Shown: positions 11,053 through 23,014, counted from the stretch's first letter. The stretch is DNA of 64,000 nucleotides from Hexactinellida sp. DTS-2022 (GCA_028753945.1 JAPNXP010000001.1:1974501-2038500), one strand, 5' to 3'. A program made the numbers and translations. The notes: a model not told the origin generated them from the sequence alone.

Positions 11053-12250
11053 GAATGTCGATTACATGAAGGTAAGTCTATTTCTATTATATAAATACAC
11101 CTAGGATTTTTTTCCGTCGATAAATTCGAGATAGATTAATTGGTATTTTAGTCTTTTTCGTCGACGCATCTTTTTGTGTGATTAGATGGCTGTTTGTCAC
11201 CTCAGAAATTGGGAAAGGCCCCAAATATTTCCCTTGTTTTCGGTACTGGTTATTTTTTTAGATTTCTTGATATCCTGTACTACAGTCAACTCCGCTTAAT
11301 AGAGTCACCTCGGGACCAGGTTGCTTTGACCCGATTAAGCAGTGAAATCTATTAACCGGTGGCTCTATTAAGCGGAGTTGACTGTATTATTAAATCGCCT
11401 TCTTCGAACTCTGATCTAATAATACAAGATTGCGTAATTTACAGGAAATGGTAGATAGTCATGATTTCGTATAAAGTCGACTCCTCTTAATTGGGTCACA
11501 TCGGGACCAGGTCATTTGTCCCAATTAAGCGGAGTTCCCAATTAGCCGAAAATAGTTTAAACCAGACTTTAATTCCGTCCCATAAAGCCTGTGAAATTTT
11601 GACCTAATTAAGCGGAGATCCCGATTAACCGGTGTCCCAATTAAGCGGAGTCGACTGTATTTTATTAATATTCTTACTTCATATATTACCTCAACAGGCT
11701 CATCCAAAGCAAACAAAAGTTTCCCAGCTGAAATTTATCCAAATGCTTCTATCTCACTTATGTTAATACATTTATTCACAAATGTTTACATAATTAATCC
11801 TGATATTTAACTTTTCAATATATTTCTTTCATTCCTTTAGAGTCTAGACCAAGATACACTGTTCAATGAGCTTAGTTTAGGTGCAACCGAGGAAACGTTT
11901 GGAAACCAACAGGAGCAACTAACTATGACTCAGGAACAGCTATCACACCAACTGGATATCCTCCAACATAAAGTTGTTTCGTCACTTAATTCCTACTTAT
12001 CTCAACTCCATGAAAAACTCGCAACCAAGTCAGCATCTTTGAAACACCTGGATCTACTTTACGAATACCATCATCACCCCGAATTAAGCTCAGAAATTAA
12101 ACAACAAATAGCCAACGCTGTCTGCCAGTGGTATAGTGATTATCGCGCAACCCAACCACTACTACCACTCGTCGAGAGGCCTAGAGTTAGGAGCTACGCC
12201 ATTGTTGTACTACTTCCGGTTGTTACCATGCTAATATTTCCAGATGTAGT
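11053..12250 (+). CDS. Unrecognised, possibly two-exon gene
   Basis: An ORF open from 11841 to beyond 12250 follows a strong 3' splice site (TTTCATTCCTTTAG at 11827-11840). Upstream, ATGAAG at 11065-11070 sits directly before a consensus donor, GTAAGTC. Joining the two would start the protein at Met-Lys with the frame kept. The product (about 138 residues to 12250) has a Gln/Leu-rich, probably helical N-terminal part and a hydrophobic stretch near the end (VRSYAIVVLLPVVTMLIF), perhaps a membrane segment. The reading frame then runs into a repeat (12251-12465), so the authentic 3' end is unknown. It could be a host gene or a retroelement accessory ORF downstream of the Gypsy remnant. I do not recognise the family. 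Confidence 0.4.
11281..11386. mobile_element. Tigger-like MITE
   Basis: 106 bp with perfect termini TACAGTCAACTCCGCTTAAT and inverse, TA-flanked. It lies within the proposed intron 11071-11840. Confidence 0.9.
11472..11659. mobile_element. Tigger-like MITE, second copy
   Basis: Termini TAAAGTCGACTCCTCTTAAT and AAGCGGAGTCGACTGTA, with internal CCCAATTAAGCGGAG blocks. Same superfamily as the neighbour at 11281, TA-flanked. Confidence 0.88.
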
Positions 12251-12468
12251 TAGCTCAAGCTTTCATCCAGACAAAAATTTCTGCGCGCCTAGATTTAGTT
12301 TGAACTCGTTCATTTTTCATTTTGTACGCCTAGTTTGCACATTTTTTATTAAGTCTATGGGAGCATCTCTCGATATTGTACGCCTTGACACGATTTTTGT
12401 ACGCCTAGATTAAAATCCATCCAAATTACGCTCCTTTAGGAGCGCTCAATACGCCTGGATAACACCCT
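12251..12468. repeat. Dispersed repeat fragment
   Basis: Contains GTCTATGGGAGCATCTCTCG and repeated GTACGCCTAGA/T. The same block lies at about 22530-22690. It interrupts the ORF that starts at 11841. Confidence 0.7.
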
Positions 12469-12535
12469 GAGTTAGCTTGGAGCTATAATCATCATCTGAA
12501 CCAGAACAACTAGCTTATAAAGAAATTTCAATCAA

Positions 12536-13030
12536 TGATCATACAACACAACACCTGCTCACTTGACAATATTCTAGCCACATTATCTCTAATCAAGAAG
12601 AACATCATTGATTCATACATTATCACGGGAATCCGACTATCCGAAACTAAATATCACTCAATTATGTGCCTCATTAATACATTCGATTTCGATAAGCTCC
12701 GAAATTTATAGCGAAAGAGATGGGAATGGCTACCAAAAGCATAGACATGATGGAGCGATAAAACTTCTATGGATCAGAGGGTAATATTATCAAATATTTA
12801 CAAAGCATTGACCTGTGTAACGACAAATACCAAACAAGATTTTACTGCCATCTATGTCACAACTCCTTTACTTCCACCTCCAAAATCAGAAATTATAAAA
12901 ATAATACGTAATACGACTGGGGATATGGATTCAAATTTCAAATTAAGTGTAGAATTATTTAATAAAAAGAAGAGTATTAGACTTCAGTTTGTAATGTTTT
13001 TTGTTAATTCATAAGTTTAAATAAAGTTGT
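12536..13030 (+). other. ORF-bearing unique stretch with AATAAA signal
   Basis: Two short ORFs (58 codons at 12536-12712; 81 codons at 12769-13014) are followed by AATAAA at 13020. They could be the decayed 3' part of the gene at 11053-12250 or unrelated. No family is recognised. Confidence 0.25.
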
Positions 13031-13527
13031 GTTACTAGTATTAATTAGTTGTATTACGTAATTGATAAATCAATAAGGGAAAATACTAGACTAGATCCCG
13101 CCTTGTTGAAGGCAAGTGAATTAAAATTAAATCTTTCAATTATAAAAATCCAAAATTGCAGCTGTGCCAACAGCATGATCCCATGGAGCCACTGTATTTG
13201 GTGCTACTGGCTGATTAATTGATAGTGCCTCCAAAGAAAATGTTGTCTGCACAGCTGCAATTTGGGAATTTTTCGCCATGTCATCATCAAATGAAGGTGT
13301 TAATCAATTCCAGAATGGTGTTTCGGAAGGTAACGACCCTTAGAGTGGTGGTAGTTTCCTTTTAGCCCACTTCATTTCAGATGATTCAAGTTACAGTAGA
13401 ATATAATAGATGATTAGTCAGCATTTTTTAATGCGTGTTGGGTGTTCACCCAACTCATTCGAAATATATAATTTACAAAATTGTAAAACACATTTCTGAC
13501 GATGTCTTCGCCACCTCAAGGTGTTAA

Positions 13528-14679
13528 TGTTGCAGTGTATATGCACTTTTGGTGTACATGCATGTACACCAGTGCAAATGCATGTACACTGATAAGTTGG
13601 TGTACAATGTACATGCATGTACGCCGGTGTATATGCACTTTATGGACTATATTGGCTACAAGTGTATATACACCAGTGTATATGCACTTTTATCCATTTT
13701 TTATGTCAATGGGTGTTTATGAATTTAAACTAGTATATTGTGAATTCCTGTGTATCTAAGTTATGATACAACATTGATTCTGAAATTGTACATATATTCC
13801 CTCGATGTAATATAGCTAGTATTATACATACGTATGTTATGATTATGACATACGGCGCGCGTAAATTACTTTGATAAAATTGCAATCGATTAATTAGATT
13901 TTCACACATGCAATTGTAGGATGCATTGCTGGGAATATAATTATAATTAACTTCAAAGAATTTGTGTTTATTGAAATGCATTGCATGATTATAATTGTAT
14001 CTTATCAATTAGAATCAAATGTTATACAATCGAAACCGGTTTATTCTAAACAATTCATTTCATGGAAATAAAGTAAGAAAAATCCTATAATTAGAATAAA
14101 CCGATTGAAGATAAAACAAAATTGGAATTTCTTACACATTTAGAATATAAAATAGAAAACGATTAGTTACGAAAAACTGGGATCAGAAACCCTGTTTCGA
14201 CTGAATCGTAACTAGATAGATACACAGGAATTCACAATACTTACCGTATTTCCCCGAATAAGCGCCCGGCGCTTATTGTTTTCGTGAGCCAAAATTAGCC
14301 TGAAATTTTTGTGAAAAATCCAGAATATAATATTTAGGTCGGTTCTAATGGTTTCCATCAACAGTATACCTACCGAAGTTGCCAAAATAATTGGAATTAC
14401 ATTACAGTGATCAACTATTGTGTTTAAATTGTATAATACCAATGTCATTTTTTATGACCCGGCGCTTATTCAAGCCATGGCGCTATTCGGGGAAATACGG
14501 TAATTAAAATTAATAAGCACCCATTGACATAAAAAATAAGCAAAAGTGCGCATACACTGGTGTATATACACTTTGTAGCCAATATAGTTCATAAAGTGCA
14601 TATATACTAGTGTACATGCATGTACACCAACTTATCAGTGTACATGCATGTACACCAAAAGTGCATAAACACTGCAACA
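13528..14679. mobile_element. TTAA-flanked element with ~170-bp terminal inverted repeats
   Basis: The ends are TGTTGCAGTGTATATGCAC and its inverse, flanked by TTAA at 13524-13527 and 14680-14683. Comparison with other HR copies shows an empty site with a single TTAA. The arms are built from TGTACATGCATGTACA palindromes. TTAA targeting is typical of piggyBac-type elements, but the termini are not the usual CCC. No transposase ORF is seen. Confidence 0.8.
14242..14502. mobile_element. Mariner-like MITE
   Basis: TA-flanked, with termini CCGTATTTCCCCGAATAAGC and inverse. It is nested in the TTAA-flanked element. A second copy is at 59746-60008. Confidence 0.9.
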
Positions 14680-15495
14680 TTAATACCCATTTATCGAGGT
14701 GTTAGGTGGCATAAGGATCAATTGATAAATTGGAAGTTTGTTTCTATCTTGTATCATCTCTAAGATTAATGCTATTTTATAAATGACTATTAAAATTATT
14801 GATAATTTAACACCAATTTCAATTTCAACTTTAAATATATTAAGTTATAAATAGTAAATATTTGGCTACCATATTTCAATTCAGCACACTCGATAACCCC
14901 TAATAAACAAATTGGAAGCATCTATTTAAGTCAAATACAGACTGATTAATTATAATTAATTACGTGGTATATTAATGGTACAAGAGTATCTTGCAGAAGG
15001 AAATATAATCAGATTATCTGTCGTTGTTATGGAATGTTCAATTGGAAAATAGAAACCTACTCGATCGCACAAGTTGATTGAATATAATTATCGCAAGTTG
15101 GAACAATAGAATTAGATTTAACACATTCAATTGAACTGTTAGTATACAAAAGAAATTTGCCACTCAATTGTGGTATAAAGTTATAAACGAAGCCCAATTA
15201 TAAAATTCGTGCACTGTGAAAGGGTGTATAATTAAATTCTCTATCGAATGCATCTAAATTGAACATTCGGGAACTATTTATTGTTCCTGTTGTGACATAA
15301 CCCATGATACACCTATCCTGAAAATTTGGGCTCTTAGATAACAAAACTGTTCTGTGGAGAGGATACGGACTAATAACTAACCAAAGCAGTCATTTTAGAA
15401 CTGGGCCACTATACTATAGTATAGTCGGCACAGATAACTAACCAAGTCAGTCATTTCAATACTGGGCCATTATAGTATAGTAGTCGGAACAGTAT

Positions 15496-16320
15496 TAATT
15501 TAAAAAAAGTAAAACATTGTAACCATCAAAATCCTTGCCTCACAAAGAAATAAAGAATTGTAAGAGTATTCAAATTTAGCTATCGTGTTTAGGAAAAAGT
15601 TACCTCGATTCTTGTAATCGGAACATGTGATGAGATAACTAACGTATTGCATAATAATCCTGAATTTGAGGTTATAATATATGCTGTTAGTTCGGATTAC
15701 ATTCAGAAAATTGAAAGACAAGCAAATGATGGAGGAATTTTCATCGCCAGAACTATGTCTTCGTTAGTGAAAAGTATTGGATTCACACTAATACATACTG
15801 CTTCTTATGAATAAACACTATCATGTGTTAATTCACAAATATGACTTGTGATAATTTACAGTACAGGGCCGTAGGAGCAGGTGCAGCCATGGCAGCACCA
15901 ATAATTTTGGTGACCACAGAAATTTTCGGGGAGACATTTAAGTCACCGACAACTATAGGAGCGGCATAATGGTATTGGTAAACAAAACTGCTACAGGTGT
16001 GACATAGGTGCTGCTGCAACCGCCAAACTGTTCGGTACCATTATAATATATCGTATTTGTAACCATTAGATTATTTAGCAAGTAGCAACTCTTTTTAAAC
16101 TTCAAAAAAGAATGTATAAAATTTTAATAGTATGCATGTATTTTTTGTATTTCCCTTAGTTGAGTAACTTAAAACATAGAGCGAAAGCGCGTATAAAGTA
16201 GAAAGGATTAATGTCTGTTTATATTAAATATAGTGACGTCACTATGCCGCACCAATAAATGTTGGCGTTCTACGGGCCTGCAGTATAAATTGCTTTTTGT
16301 ACCGTTTTCATTTATTCAAC
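15496..16320. other. Intergenic, no gene seen
   Basis: AT-rich. A GC-richer patch at 15866-16020 (CAGGGCCGTAGGAGCAGG to GGTGCTGCTGC) may be a small hAT-like element, but I could not match its ends. Nothing else was recognised. Confidence 0.4.
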
Positions 16321-16323
16321 AAA

Positions 16324-17705
16324 ATGGCAACCAATCTAATTGCAGAAACTATCAGAAGCACGAAAGGTAAAGATTAATTTACCATGAAAGGATTTATTTA
16401 TCAATGAATAAATCAACTAGTGAATTGCAACACTGGGTATGTGAGAAGCGTGGTCATTGTAAAGCACGAATGACAACCAATGCTAATTTAGTTATTATGA
16501 AACTAATCCCAGAAGGAATTCAGAACAGCCACACGCACGGCCCTGAAACTCCTCGGATTGAAATGCTCAAAGGTTATAACCAAATGAAGGAACGTGCTGA
16601 TGGATATTCGGAGGAAAGTATGAGGTTAATTTTCGCTTACGGAGTTGCAACTATGGGTGATTCAAGCCTTGCCAAATTACCGAACATAGAATCAATTAAA
16701 AGAACGATACGTAAGCACAAGAATGGTCTTGAAGTTTTAAGCAATCCAGCACATGCATCAGAAATCCAGATTCAAGACAAGTACAAAGTAACTTCAAAAG
16801 GAGAACCATTTTTACTATATGATTCAGGAATAGGAGACAGTAACAGATTAATTATGTTTGCCACACCAAAAATGCTTTCAATTTTAACGTCATCGCAATC
16901 TTGGTACGCAGATGGAACTTTTAAAGTTGACCCCAACAATTTTACCAACTATATACAATTCATGCGGAAAAAGATAGATATATCTTCCCTTGCGTCTATA
17001 TATTGTTGACAGACAAAACCGAACTGACTTACAAGAGGATGTTAAGAAAGTTGTTAGAAATACAACCGGCATTAAACCCTTCGTATTTAATGTTAGATTT
17101 TGAAAGGGCAGCTATTAATGCGTTTGAAGAAGAATTCCTGGCGGTTTTATCTGGATAGTCTTTCAATTTTCCCAGAATATTTATAGGAAGATCTAATCGC
17201 TGGGATTAACTAATCAATACATGGAGGATCCTGGTTTCGCTCTCTACATGAGAATACTTCCAAGTCTTGCATTTGTCCCCGAAAATAAAGTGTGTGATTG
17301 CTTTTTTATACTAATGGGCGAGTTTCCGAAAGAAGCAGTAGAAGTTGCAGAATATTTTGAAACAACATACCTGGGAAGAAGGTTACCAGACCAAACCAGG
17401 AGGACACCGCCATTTCCAATGAGGTTTTGGAATATGTATGCTCGTGTACTAAATCATACCTCTAGGACCAATAACTGTGTAGAGGGATGGCATAATGCCT
17501 TCCAGAGTGGGATAACTATCTCTCACCCCAGTTTCCCCAAGTTGGTCAATCATCTTCAACGGGAACAAGCTGGACAAGAATAGACATCCGCAATCAAAAT
17601 CAAGCAAGGAGCGTAATGAAAGATTGTACAATTTAGTGCTATATAGACTACGAGAAACGAGATACAATAACATTCTTAAAGGGAATAGCACAAAATTTTA
17701 CATTC
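16324..17705 (+). pseudogene. Mutator-like (MULE) transposase with FLYWCH-type N-terminus
   Basis: MULE transposases move DNA with an RNase H-like DDE domain; animal members often carry an N-terminal FLYWCH zinc finger. Here a degraded FLYWCH segment (CEKRGHCKARMTT, 16448-16485) leads into an ORF to 17009. That ORF contains SWYADGTFKV (first catalytic Asp, near 16900-16926). A frameshift near 16945 moves the reading to LLTDKTELTY and LMLDFERAAINAFEEEF (second Asp, near 17090-17140). After stops the sequence resumes at 17221, with ILPSLAFVPENKV and NCVEGWHNAFQ (near 17475-17510). A last shift leads to RLYNLVLYRLRETRYNN, ending about 17702. The order is complete, but several frameshifts and stops make it inactive. 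Confidence 0.9.
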
Positions 17706-18509
17706 TAGTTATTATTTTCAACTTTCATTAATATTTACTCTTAATTTTAATTCTTAATCTTCAATATTATGTTAATTAACTTAAATTTTCAATATTATCT
17801 ACTCTTAAAACTTTCAATATTATATTCACTTAAAAATTCCGGCGACGAAAGTTCCGTTTGCCCAAGCAAATTCTTAGATGGAGGGTTCCGATTCCGAATA
17901 GTGCAGTGGATTGGAAACTAAAATAATTTTTATATTTTATTATTTAGATGTTTGTTGTGTCAATTAATTAATAGTATTAATTAAATAAAATTGAGTTCAT
18001 ACTATTAATTAATTAATTGTAGCAACCAATAATTCATTAAAATAACGGAGAATATTGATACATTAAACCCGGCATTCTGTTTTAAGCAAGTGGAATACAG
18101 TTAAATTTTTAAATTATGACAATTCAACGGATAATTTATTGTAGTAGACATTTAGATAAACAATTCATTTTATATTAAATTAATCTGGAATGTGGAAAAT
18201 TGTTTTCACTATCAGCGCCTCAAAATACCACAGTCTAATTTGCATTTTAACACATGCATGGTGTATTTAGGTTGAAACCAGATTAAGTAAAGAAACTATA
18301 TAGAATCCTTAAAATGATAAAAATACGTAGCATATTTGGAGATCCGTGGTATGCAGTACTTTTAATAGGAAAGTGATCAAAATCCGTTGAAACAGTACTC
18401 CAACGCTAATAAAACATTGAAAACACATATAACGTGTCCATTAATAATTTATCATTTCGATAATCGGTCATTTTTCGTGATAATAGAGTAAATTCTGAGC
18501 TAGGCGGTA
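17706..18509. other. AT-rich intergenic sequence
   Basis: Contains TTAATTAATAGTATTAATTAA-type imperfect palindromes near 17960-18020 but no ORF of note. Confidence 0.5.
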
Positions 18510-18517
18510 GCTCAGAC

Positions 18518-18878
18518 CATGGCCTACTATATAATACGTCTAGTTAAGTCAAGTATTTGCTCATTTCATTTCCAGGCCAGTGTTTACTTTCTAATTGCTC
18601 GTAAAATGAATTACCTATCGTCATGGAATAAACTAAACTTAGGTTTTCAAATACGCCAGAAACATCTAAAATACTTTTGAGAATGATTTCTCATCGGATT
18701 TACCACAATGACGTTCTCAAAAGTATTTTAGATGTTTCTGGCGTATTAGAAAACCTAAGTTTAGTTTATCCCATGACGATAGGTAATTCATTTTGCGAGC
18801 AATTAGAAAGTAAACACTGGCTGGAAATGAAATGAGCAAATACTTGACTTATCTAGCCGTATTATATAGTAGGCCATG
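18518..18878. mobile_element. Foldback element with 8-bp target duplication
   Basis: Inverted arms of about 160 bp (18518-18676 and 18715-18878) with near-perfect match and a ~40-bp loop. Ends CATGGCCTACTATATAATAC. GCTCAGAC flanks both sides (18510-18517 and 18878-18885, sharing one base with the right end). A half copy is at 56040-56195. The termini resemble those of the giant palindrome at 61024-62102. Confidence 0.85.
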
Positions 18879-19031
18879 CTCAGACTATAGGTAGTTATCC
18901 TAATCAATATCATTTTAAAATCCAGTTTTTGTAATTTTTGTGGTTTGGTTAATAACAATCAATAAGGATCGAGATCAGCGATCATTTTATAAGGTAAGAT
19001 CGGGATTCAGTTACTGGCAGCCTCACAACCA

Positions 19032-19037
19032 TTTATT
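19032..19037 (-). terminator. Putative poly(A) signal of SEC63
   Basis: AATAAA on the minus strand, about 150 bases downstream of the SEC63 stop codon and the first such hexamer I noticed there. Confidence 0.5.
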
Positions 19038-19187
19038 ACTATATAGAGATAATTTTGAAATTTGGAAGAATTACAAGCTAAGAAATAATATTTAGACAAA
19101 ATATAAGCCATCTGGAAACAGGACTCCAGTTTCATATAAGTATTCCAAAAATTATTGTGTATTCTTCATTTGACAAAAATTATTATA

Positions 19188-20352
19188 TTAGTTTTCTACT
19201 CCAGAATCGTAAGAATCACTTCCTTCGGTTGAAGTTGTTTCCTCCTGTTCAATAATATCATTATCATTATCTCTGTCAAGTTCGTCAAGTCCATAATCAA
19301 ATTCCTCTTGCTTTGAATGTGGGGAAAATACAGTAAAGGAACATGATTCTGTACTATTCAAGCCAATATACGAATCAGATATAAGAGATACTTCATATTG
19401 ATAATTTCCAGTTTGGAGGGGTGCTTGGAACTTAAGTTCAGTCTCGAAGGTATTCAAAAGAGAAGAAATAAATTTTGGTGCAGCAGTTAGCATATTTGTT
19501 TTATGGTCTGACATATAAAGCCACCAACCTTCTTGTCGCTTCAGAGATAAATGTGGACAATGGACAGGGAGAGAACAAGAATCATTCCTCGATGAGGGCT
19601 TAAGTTTATCTTTCTTCAGGATAGTTTTTTGGAGTATCTCGAATTCTTTATCCTCATCAACGCAATCAAGATCAATTATTGTTTTATCGTCTTGGTTAGC
19701 CAAATGTTTAAATGGAGCATTTGCTCGGTTTATAGAATGACTTGACTTTTCGTACGTAAAGGTTTGAAGTATTCTTTTCTCCTTTTTTAAATGAGATTTT
19801 TTTTTACCCTTCCTAATTGAATTGTTAGTAACCTTGATCTCACATCGATTCATGGAACAATTGAATTCCGTATCTTGTGTAATGTCTACTTCTCCAATTA
19901 ATAAATCTGAACATTCTTTACTACCACCTGAATCTATATTTGATAACAAATTACGACGTTGCAGATAAATATTCACAGTTACTAATGCACCAGGTGTAAC
20001 TCTTTTATTATCTTTTATATCAATAATTTCTAATTCAGCCTGCATATCAACCTTAGGCATCCCAGAAATAACAGCAATAACGTCATTATATTCATTTTCA
20101 GTAAGTCGTCTAAATAGTTTCCGACGCTCTTCGATAGTCAAAGCAGCAAGATCATCAAGGGAGACAACCCGTCTCTTTTTGGTTGTGAAATGTTTAAAAT
20201 CTTCCTCGTTCACATGTGGTAATTGTAACAGTTGGGAAGAATTTGAACCAGATAATCTTTGGGTGATTAGAGGTCCAAGTTTTAGAATTTTTTCGAAAGT
20301 TTGAAGATTGGGACCTTTGTTGCTCTTGTTCTGTATTTGCTTTTTCATTCTT
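19188..20352 (-). CDS. SEC63: SEC63, last exon (C-terminal Brl domain and acidic tail)
   Basis: SEC63 is an ER membrane J-protein that works with the Sec61 translocon and BiP in protein import. This exon encodes about 387 residues. It starts at the end of the helical part of the Sec63/Brl domain (LQTFEKILKL, then LLQLPHVNEEDF) and continues through SLDDLAALTIEERRKLFRRL. The beta-rich fibronectin-like part follows (VTPGALVTVNIYL), with a lysine-rich insert, then EGWWLYMSDHKTN and GNYQYEVSLISDSYIGL. It ends in an acidic tail (EQEETTSTEGSDSYDSG). The stop is TAA at 19188-19190. The acceptor TTTTATTTTTAG precedes base 20352. One leading base completes the Arg codon split with the exon at 53571-53983, so the phases match. 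Codons are intact throughout and this is probably functional. The 1165-nt single exon suggests intron loss relative to vertebrates. Confidence 0.95.
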
Positions 20353-20908
20353 CTAAAAATAAAATAAAATGTCTTAGTATATATTTACTTTATTCCCAGA
20401 GGTATACAATCATACTACCGTGTTTCGCGTACAGGTAAATTCGGGTTGGAAACTTTTGTTCTCATTCCCAAATATTCAAAATTCAAATAAAATTAAGTTT
20501 GTCGCTTATAATTCTGACCGTCTACAATCTGAAAATTCAATACATTATATTAGGGATGCTGAAAATTTTGGTCATGTCATATTATGATTACAAACTTCTA
20601 GTCCGCGTTACCCGCGCGAGTTCTTACAACTTCCACTCTGGCCTGCGGCACCTAATGTTTTTTAAGCATATTCCCTTTGAAATGATATGCCATCTTTATT
20701 TAAATACTGTGTAACCTTCTAGTAACGGCCAGGAGTTCATCCAGGCAAATAAATTTGAAAGAAAACTATTATAGTCCGCGAATATACGTAGAGAGATACT
20801 CCATAGACGTGTTGCAAATTGAGTAATTTAGGCAGACGACTCAAACTAAATCTAGTAAATCTAAACTAGATCTAAGCGCGCAGGAAAAAATGTTATACAC
20901 AGGTGTGC

Positions 20909-21380
20909 AGAGTTGCACGTGGGTCGGCCTGGCCCGGAAGCCCGCGTCCAGCCCACGGGTGGCAAGCGGGCTGCGGACTCATTTTCAAATCGGCCGGCGG
21001 CCCGAAAAACTATTTTGCGGGCGCGAGGGCCGGCCGGAAACTACTCCAATTATGATCTGCATTACTGTTTGAATTGCTACGAGTTACCAATTGGGGTAAG
21101 AAGACTATTTTTCCCTTATTCATCAGTTTTCACATACTCGGTTTCACACAAGGATTCCCTAATTATCCTCTTGACCTGAAATTAATAACAAACATATTGT
21201 AATTTATATACAAGCTGCAAGCTGCAACAAACAATCTGCGGGCCTCTTGCGGGCCAAAAATATCCATGCGGGATTTTTTCGGGCCGAATAATTTAGTCGC
21301 GGGCTGCGGGCCGGGTTTACTTAATATTGCGTCCGAGGGGCGGGCTTCGGTTATAAATTTCGGCCCGCGTTAAACTATGC
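20909..21380. mobile_element. GC-rich hAT-like element
   Basis: Rich in GGCCCGC/GCGGGC, with termini AGAGTTGCACGTGGGTCGG and, inverted, GCATAGTTTAACGCGGGCC. Flanks AGGTGTGC / AGGCGTGC form an 8-bp duplication with one mismatch. ORFs across it are compositional. Confidence 0.7.
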
Positions 21381-21420
21381 AGGCGTGCTCTAAATGGGCT
21401 GATTAAGGATAAAATAAATA

Positions 21421-21578
21421 ACAGTAGAACCTCGTTAGTAACTTAGTACGAACACAGTTAATACGAATTTCCGGATAAGTGAGTCCCTACAACAATGGCT
21501 ATTCAATGTTTAATACACCAGATAAAGCGAAGAAATGTTTACCGTCAGTTGGTGTTCGTATTAACGAGGTTCTACTAT
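21421..21578. mobile_element. Tigger-like MITE
   Basis: Termini AGTAGAACCTCGTTA and inverse, with internal AATACGAACAC motifs. About 158 bp, next to TA. Confidence 0.85.
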
Positions 21579-21870
21579 AATTGGAATACTAATCCAGTAA
21601 CGACAGGATTGTTGATTATTAATGCTATTTAGAACAGCTTATTAATTAATATACTCAATTAATATCCTCAATTCATTTTCCAAATCATTTTCAAATCAAA
21701 TTTGGAATCATTTCCAAATAATTTTTTCAATTATCAAACAAACAGGAATAAAAAGGCTTCTATAAAGTGATGCTGCATGGGCCAATTGTTGGACACAATT
21801 AGGAAAACCATTGATGAAATTTTGAATATATTTTTATTATTGATTACTTGTTAATAAATATAAAATACAA

Positions 21871-22377
21871 TACAGCGGAAACCTCCACAAACGGGGTGTC
21901 AGGGACGCAAGTTTTTTTCCAGGCACGCCGTTTCTGAACAATACCCCGTTTCTGACACTTGTTGACCACAAAAACAATCAGTCTTCATGAGAGTTAGACT
22001 TGATAGTTCCTTGATATAATTCGATATGTACTGTTAGAAGCTTATTGTCATTGATAATTCGAGTTTGTAGAGCATGTTATAGTGATTTTTAGTTACATGG
22101 TATTACAAAAGGGATGAGTATGTGTTTCATGGGATTCAGAGTGGAAACCTTTCTTGAAAAATCGCACCGAAGAATACAAAAATTCCCCGTTTGTAGAGGT
22201 TCATTTGTGTGGGAATCAAATTTCGGCGAAAAAAGGGTCACCCCGTTTCCCCGTTTCTACCTAATTCCCCGTTTGTGGAGGTTCATTTGTGTGGGACTAG
22301 GAATTTGTTGGAATTTTTTACCCCAGTTCCAGAGGTTCCCCGTTTCCACAGGCCCCGTTTCTGGAGGTTCCACTGTA
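21871..22377. mobile_element. Tigger-like element, 507 bp
   Basis: Termini TACAGCGGAAACCTCCACAA and inverse (GGAGGTTCCACTGTA), with internal CCCCGTTTCTGGAGG-type repeats. TA-flanked. The ORFs at 22114-22464 are by-products of these repeats. Confidence 0.85.
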
Positions 22378-22529
22378 TTCGAAAAGAGTCGATCTTGTCC
22401 TATTTCAAACACATTTTCAACGAAAACAGTAGTATTGATTGGTAATTATTGGATAACAAATTGACACAATGTAAACGTATGGCTGGGCATACGGAAAATA
22501 AACAAATGAGTAGATGCTTGAAAACAGGT

Positions 22530-22690
22530 TTTCATCCAAGCAAAATTATAGATTAAGTTTGAGCTCACTCACACGCACCTAAAATACTCAATTTGTATTA
22601 CGTCTATGGGAGCATCTCTCGAATTTTTCGGGCCTAAACAAGTTTTCATTAAAATTACGCGACTAGATGAAATCCTGCTTGAATGTAATC
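22530..22690. repeat. Dispersed repeat fragment
   Basis: Shares GTCTATGGGAGCATCTCTCG and neighbouring sequence with 12251-12468. Confidence 0.65.
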
Positions 22691-22791
22691 TTGATCAATT
22701 AAATTAGTCTCAGATAAACATTTTAGAATGCACACTTAACATGACAACCGATAGAGACACTAATATAAATTTAAAAATATTAAATGTTAAT

Positions 22792-23007
22792 CATAGGCGT
22801 CATAACCACCCGGACACCCGGACATGTCCTAGCGGCCCAGAGGAGCTACCCAGAGTTACCCAACTTTACCCGGAGTCCGGATAACTCTGGGTAATATTAA
22901 ACTTGTATAGAGGTGGGCCGAAAAACGGCACTCAAACAATGGAACGGCCCTAGATTAATTGACCGTGAGGCCCGAAGGAACAACCCTCGTATTTACGACG
23001 CCTATGG
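22792..23007. mobile_element. Short inverted-repeat element
   Basis: Ends CATAGGCGTCATAA and, inverted, CCATAGGCGTCGTAAA. The interior has a palindrome around CCCAGAGTTACCC / GGATAACTCTGGG. Superfamily not assigned. Confidence 0.7.
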
Positions 23008-23014
23008 TGCTAAT

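Larger units (their letters stand above)
13145..15495 (+). mobile_element. HR modular repeat, copy with nested insertion
   Basis: It starts with the long palindrome (13145-13272) and runs through the blocks GGTAACGACCCTTAG, GGCATAAGGATCAATTG and GAGACACCTATCCTG-like sequence. It ends with two 3' hairpins, CTGGGCCACTATACTATAGT near 15400 and a variant near 15461, each followed by a CGGCACAG-type tail. It is split by the TTAA-flanked element 13528-14679. Confidence 0.8.

Noticed and set aside
13418-13759. Overlapping ORFs of 66 and 85 codons
   Set aside because: They translate the GTACATGCATGTAC palindromes of the TTAA-flanked element.
18501-18520. GGTAGCTCAG, resembling a tRNA A box
   Set aside because: No B box, acceptor stem or cloverleaf follows; it is the flank and target duplication of the foldback element.
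22114-22464. 116-codon ORF (+)
   Set aside because: It runs along the CCCCGTTTCT repeats of a Tigger-like element; composition explains the lack of stops.
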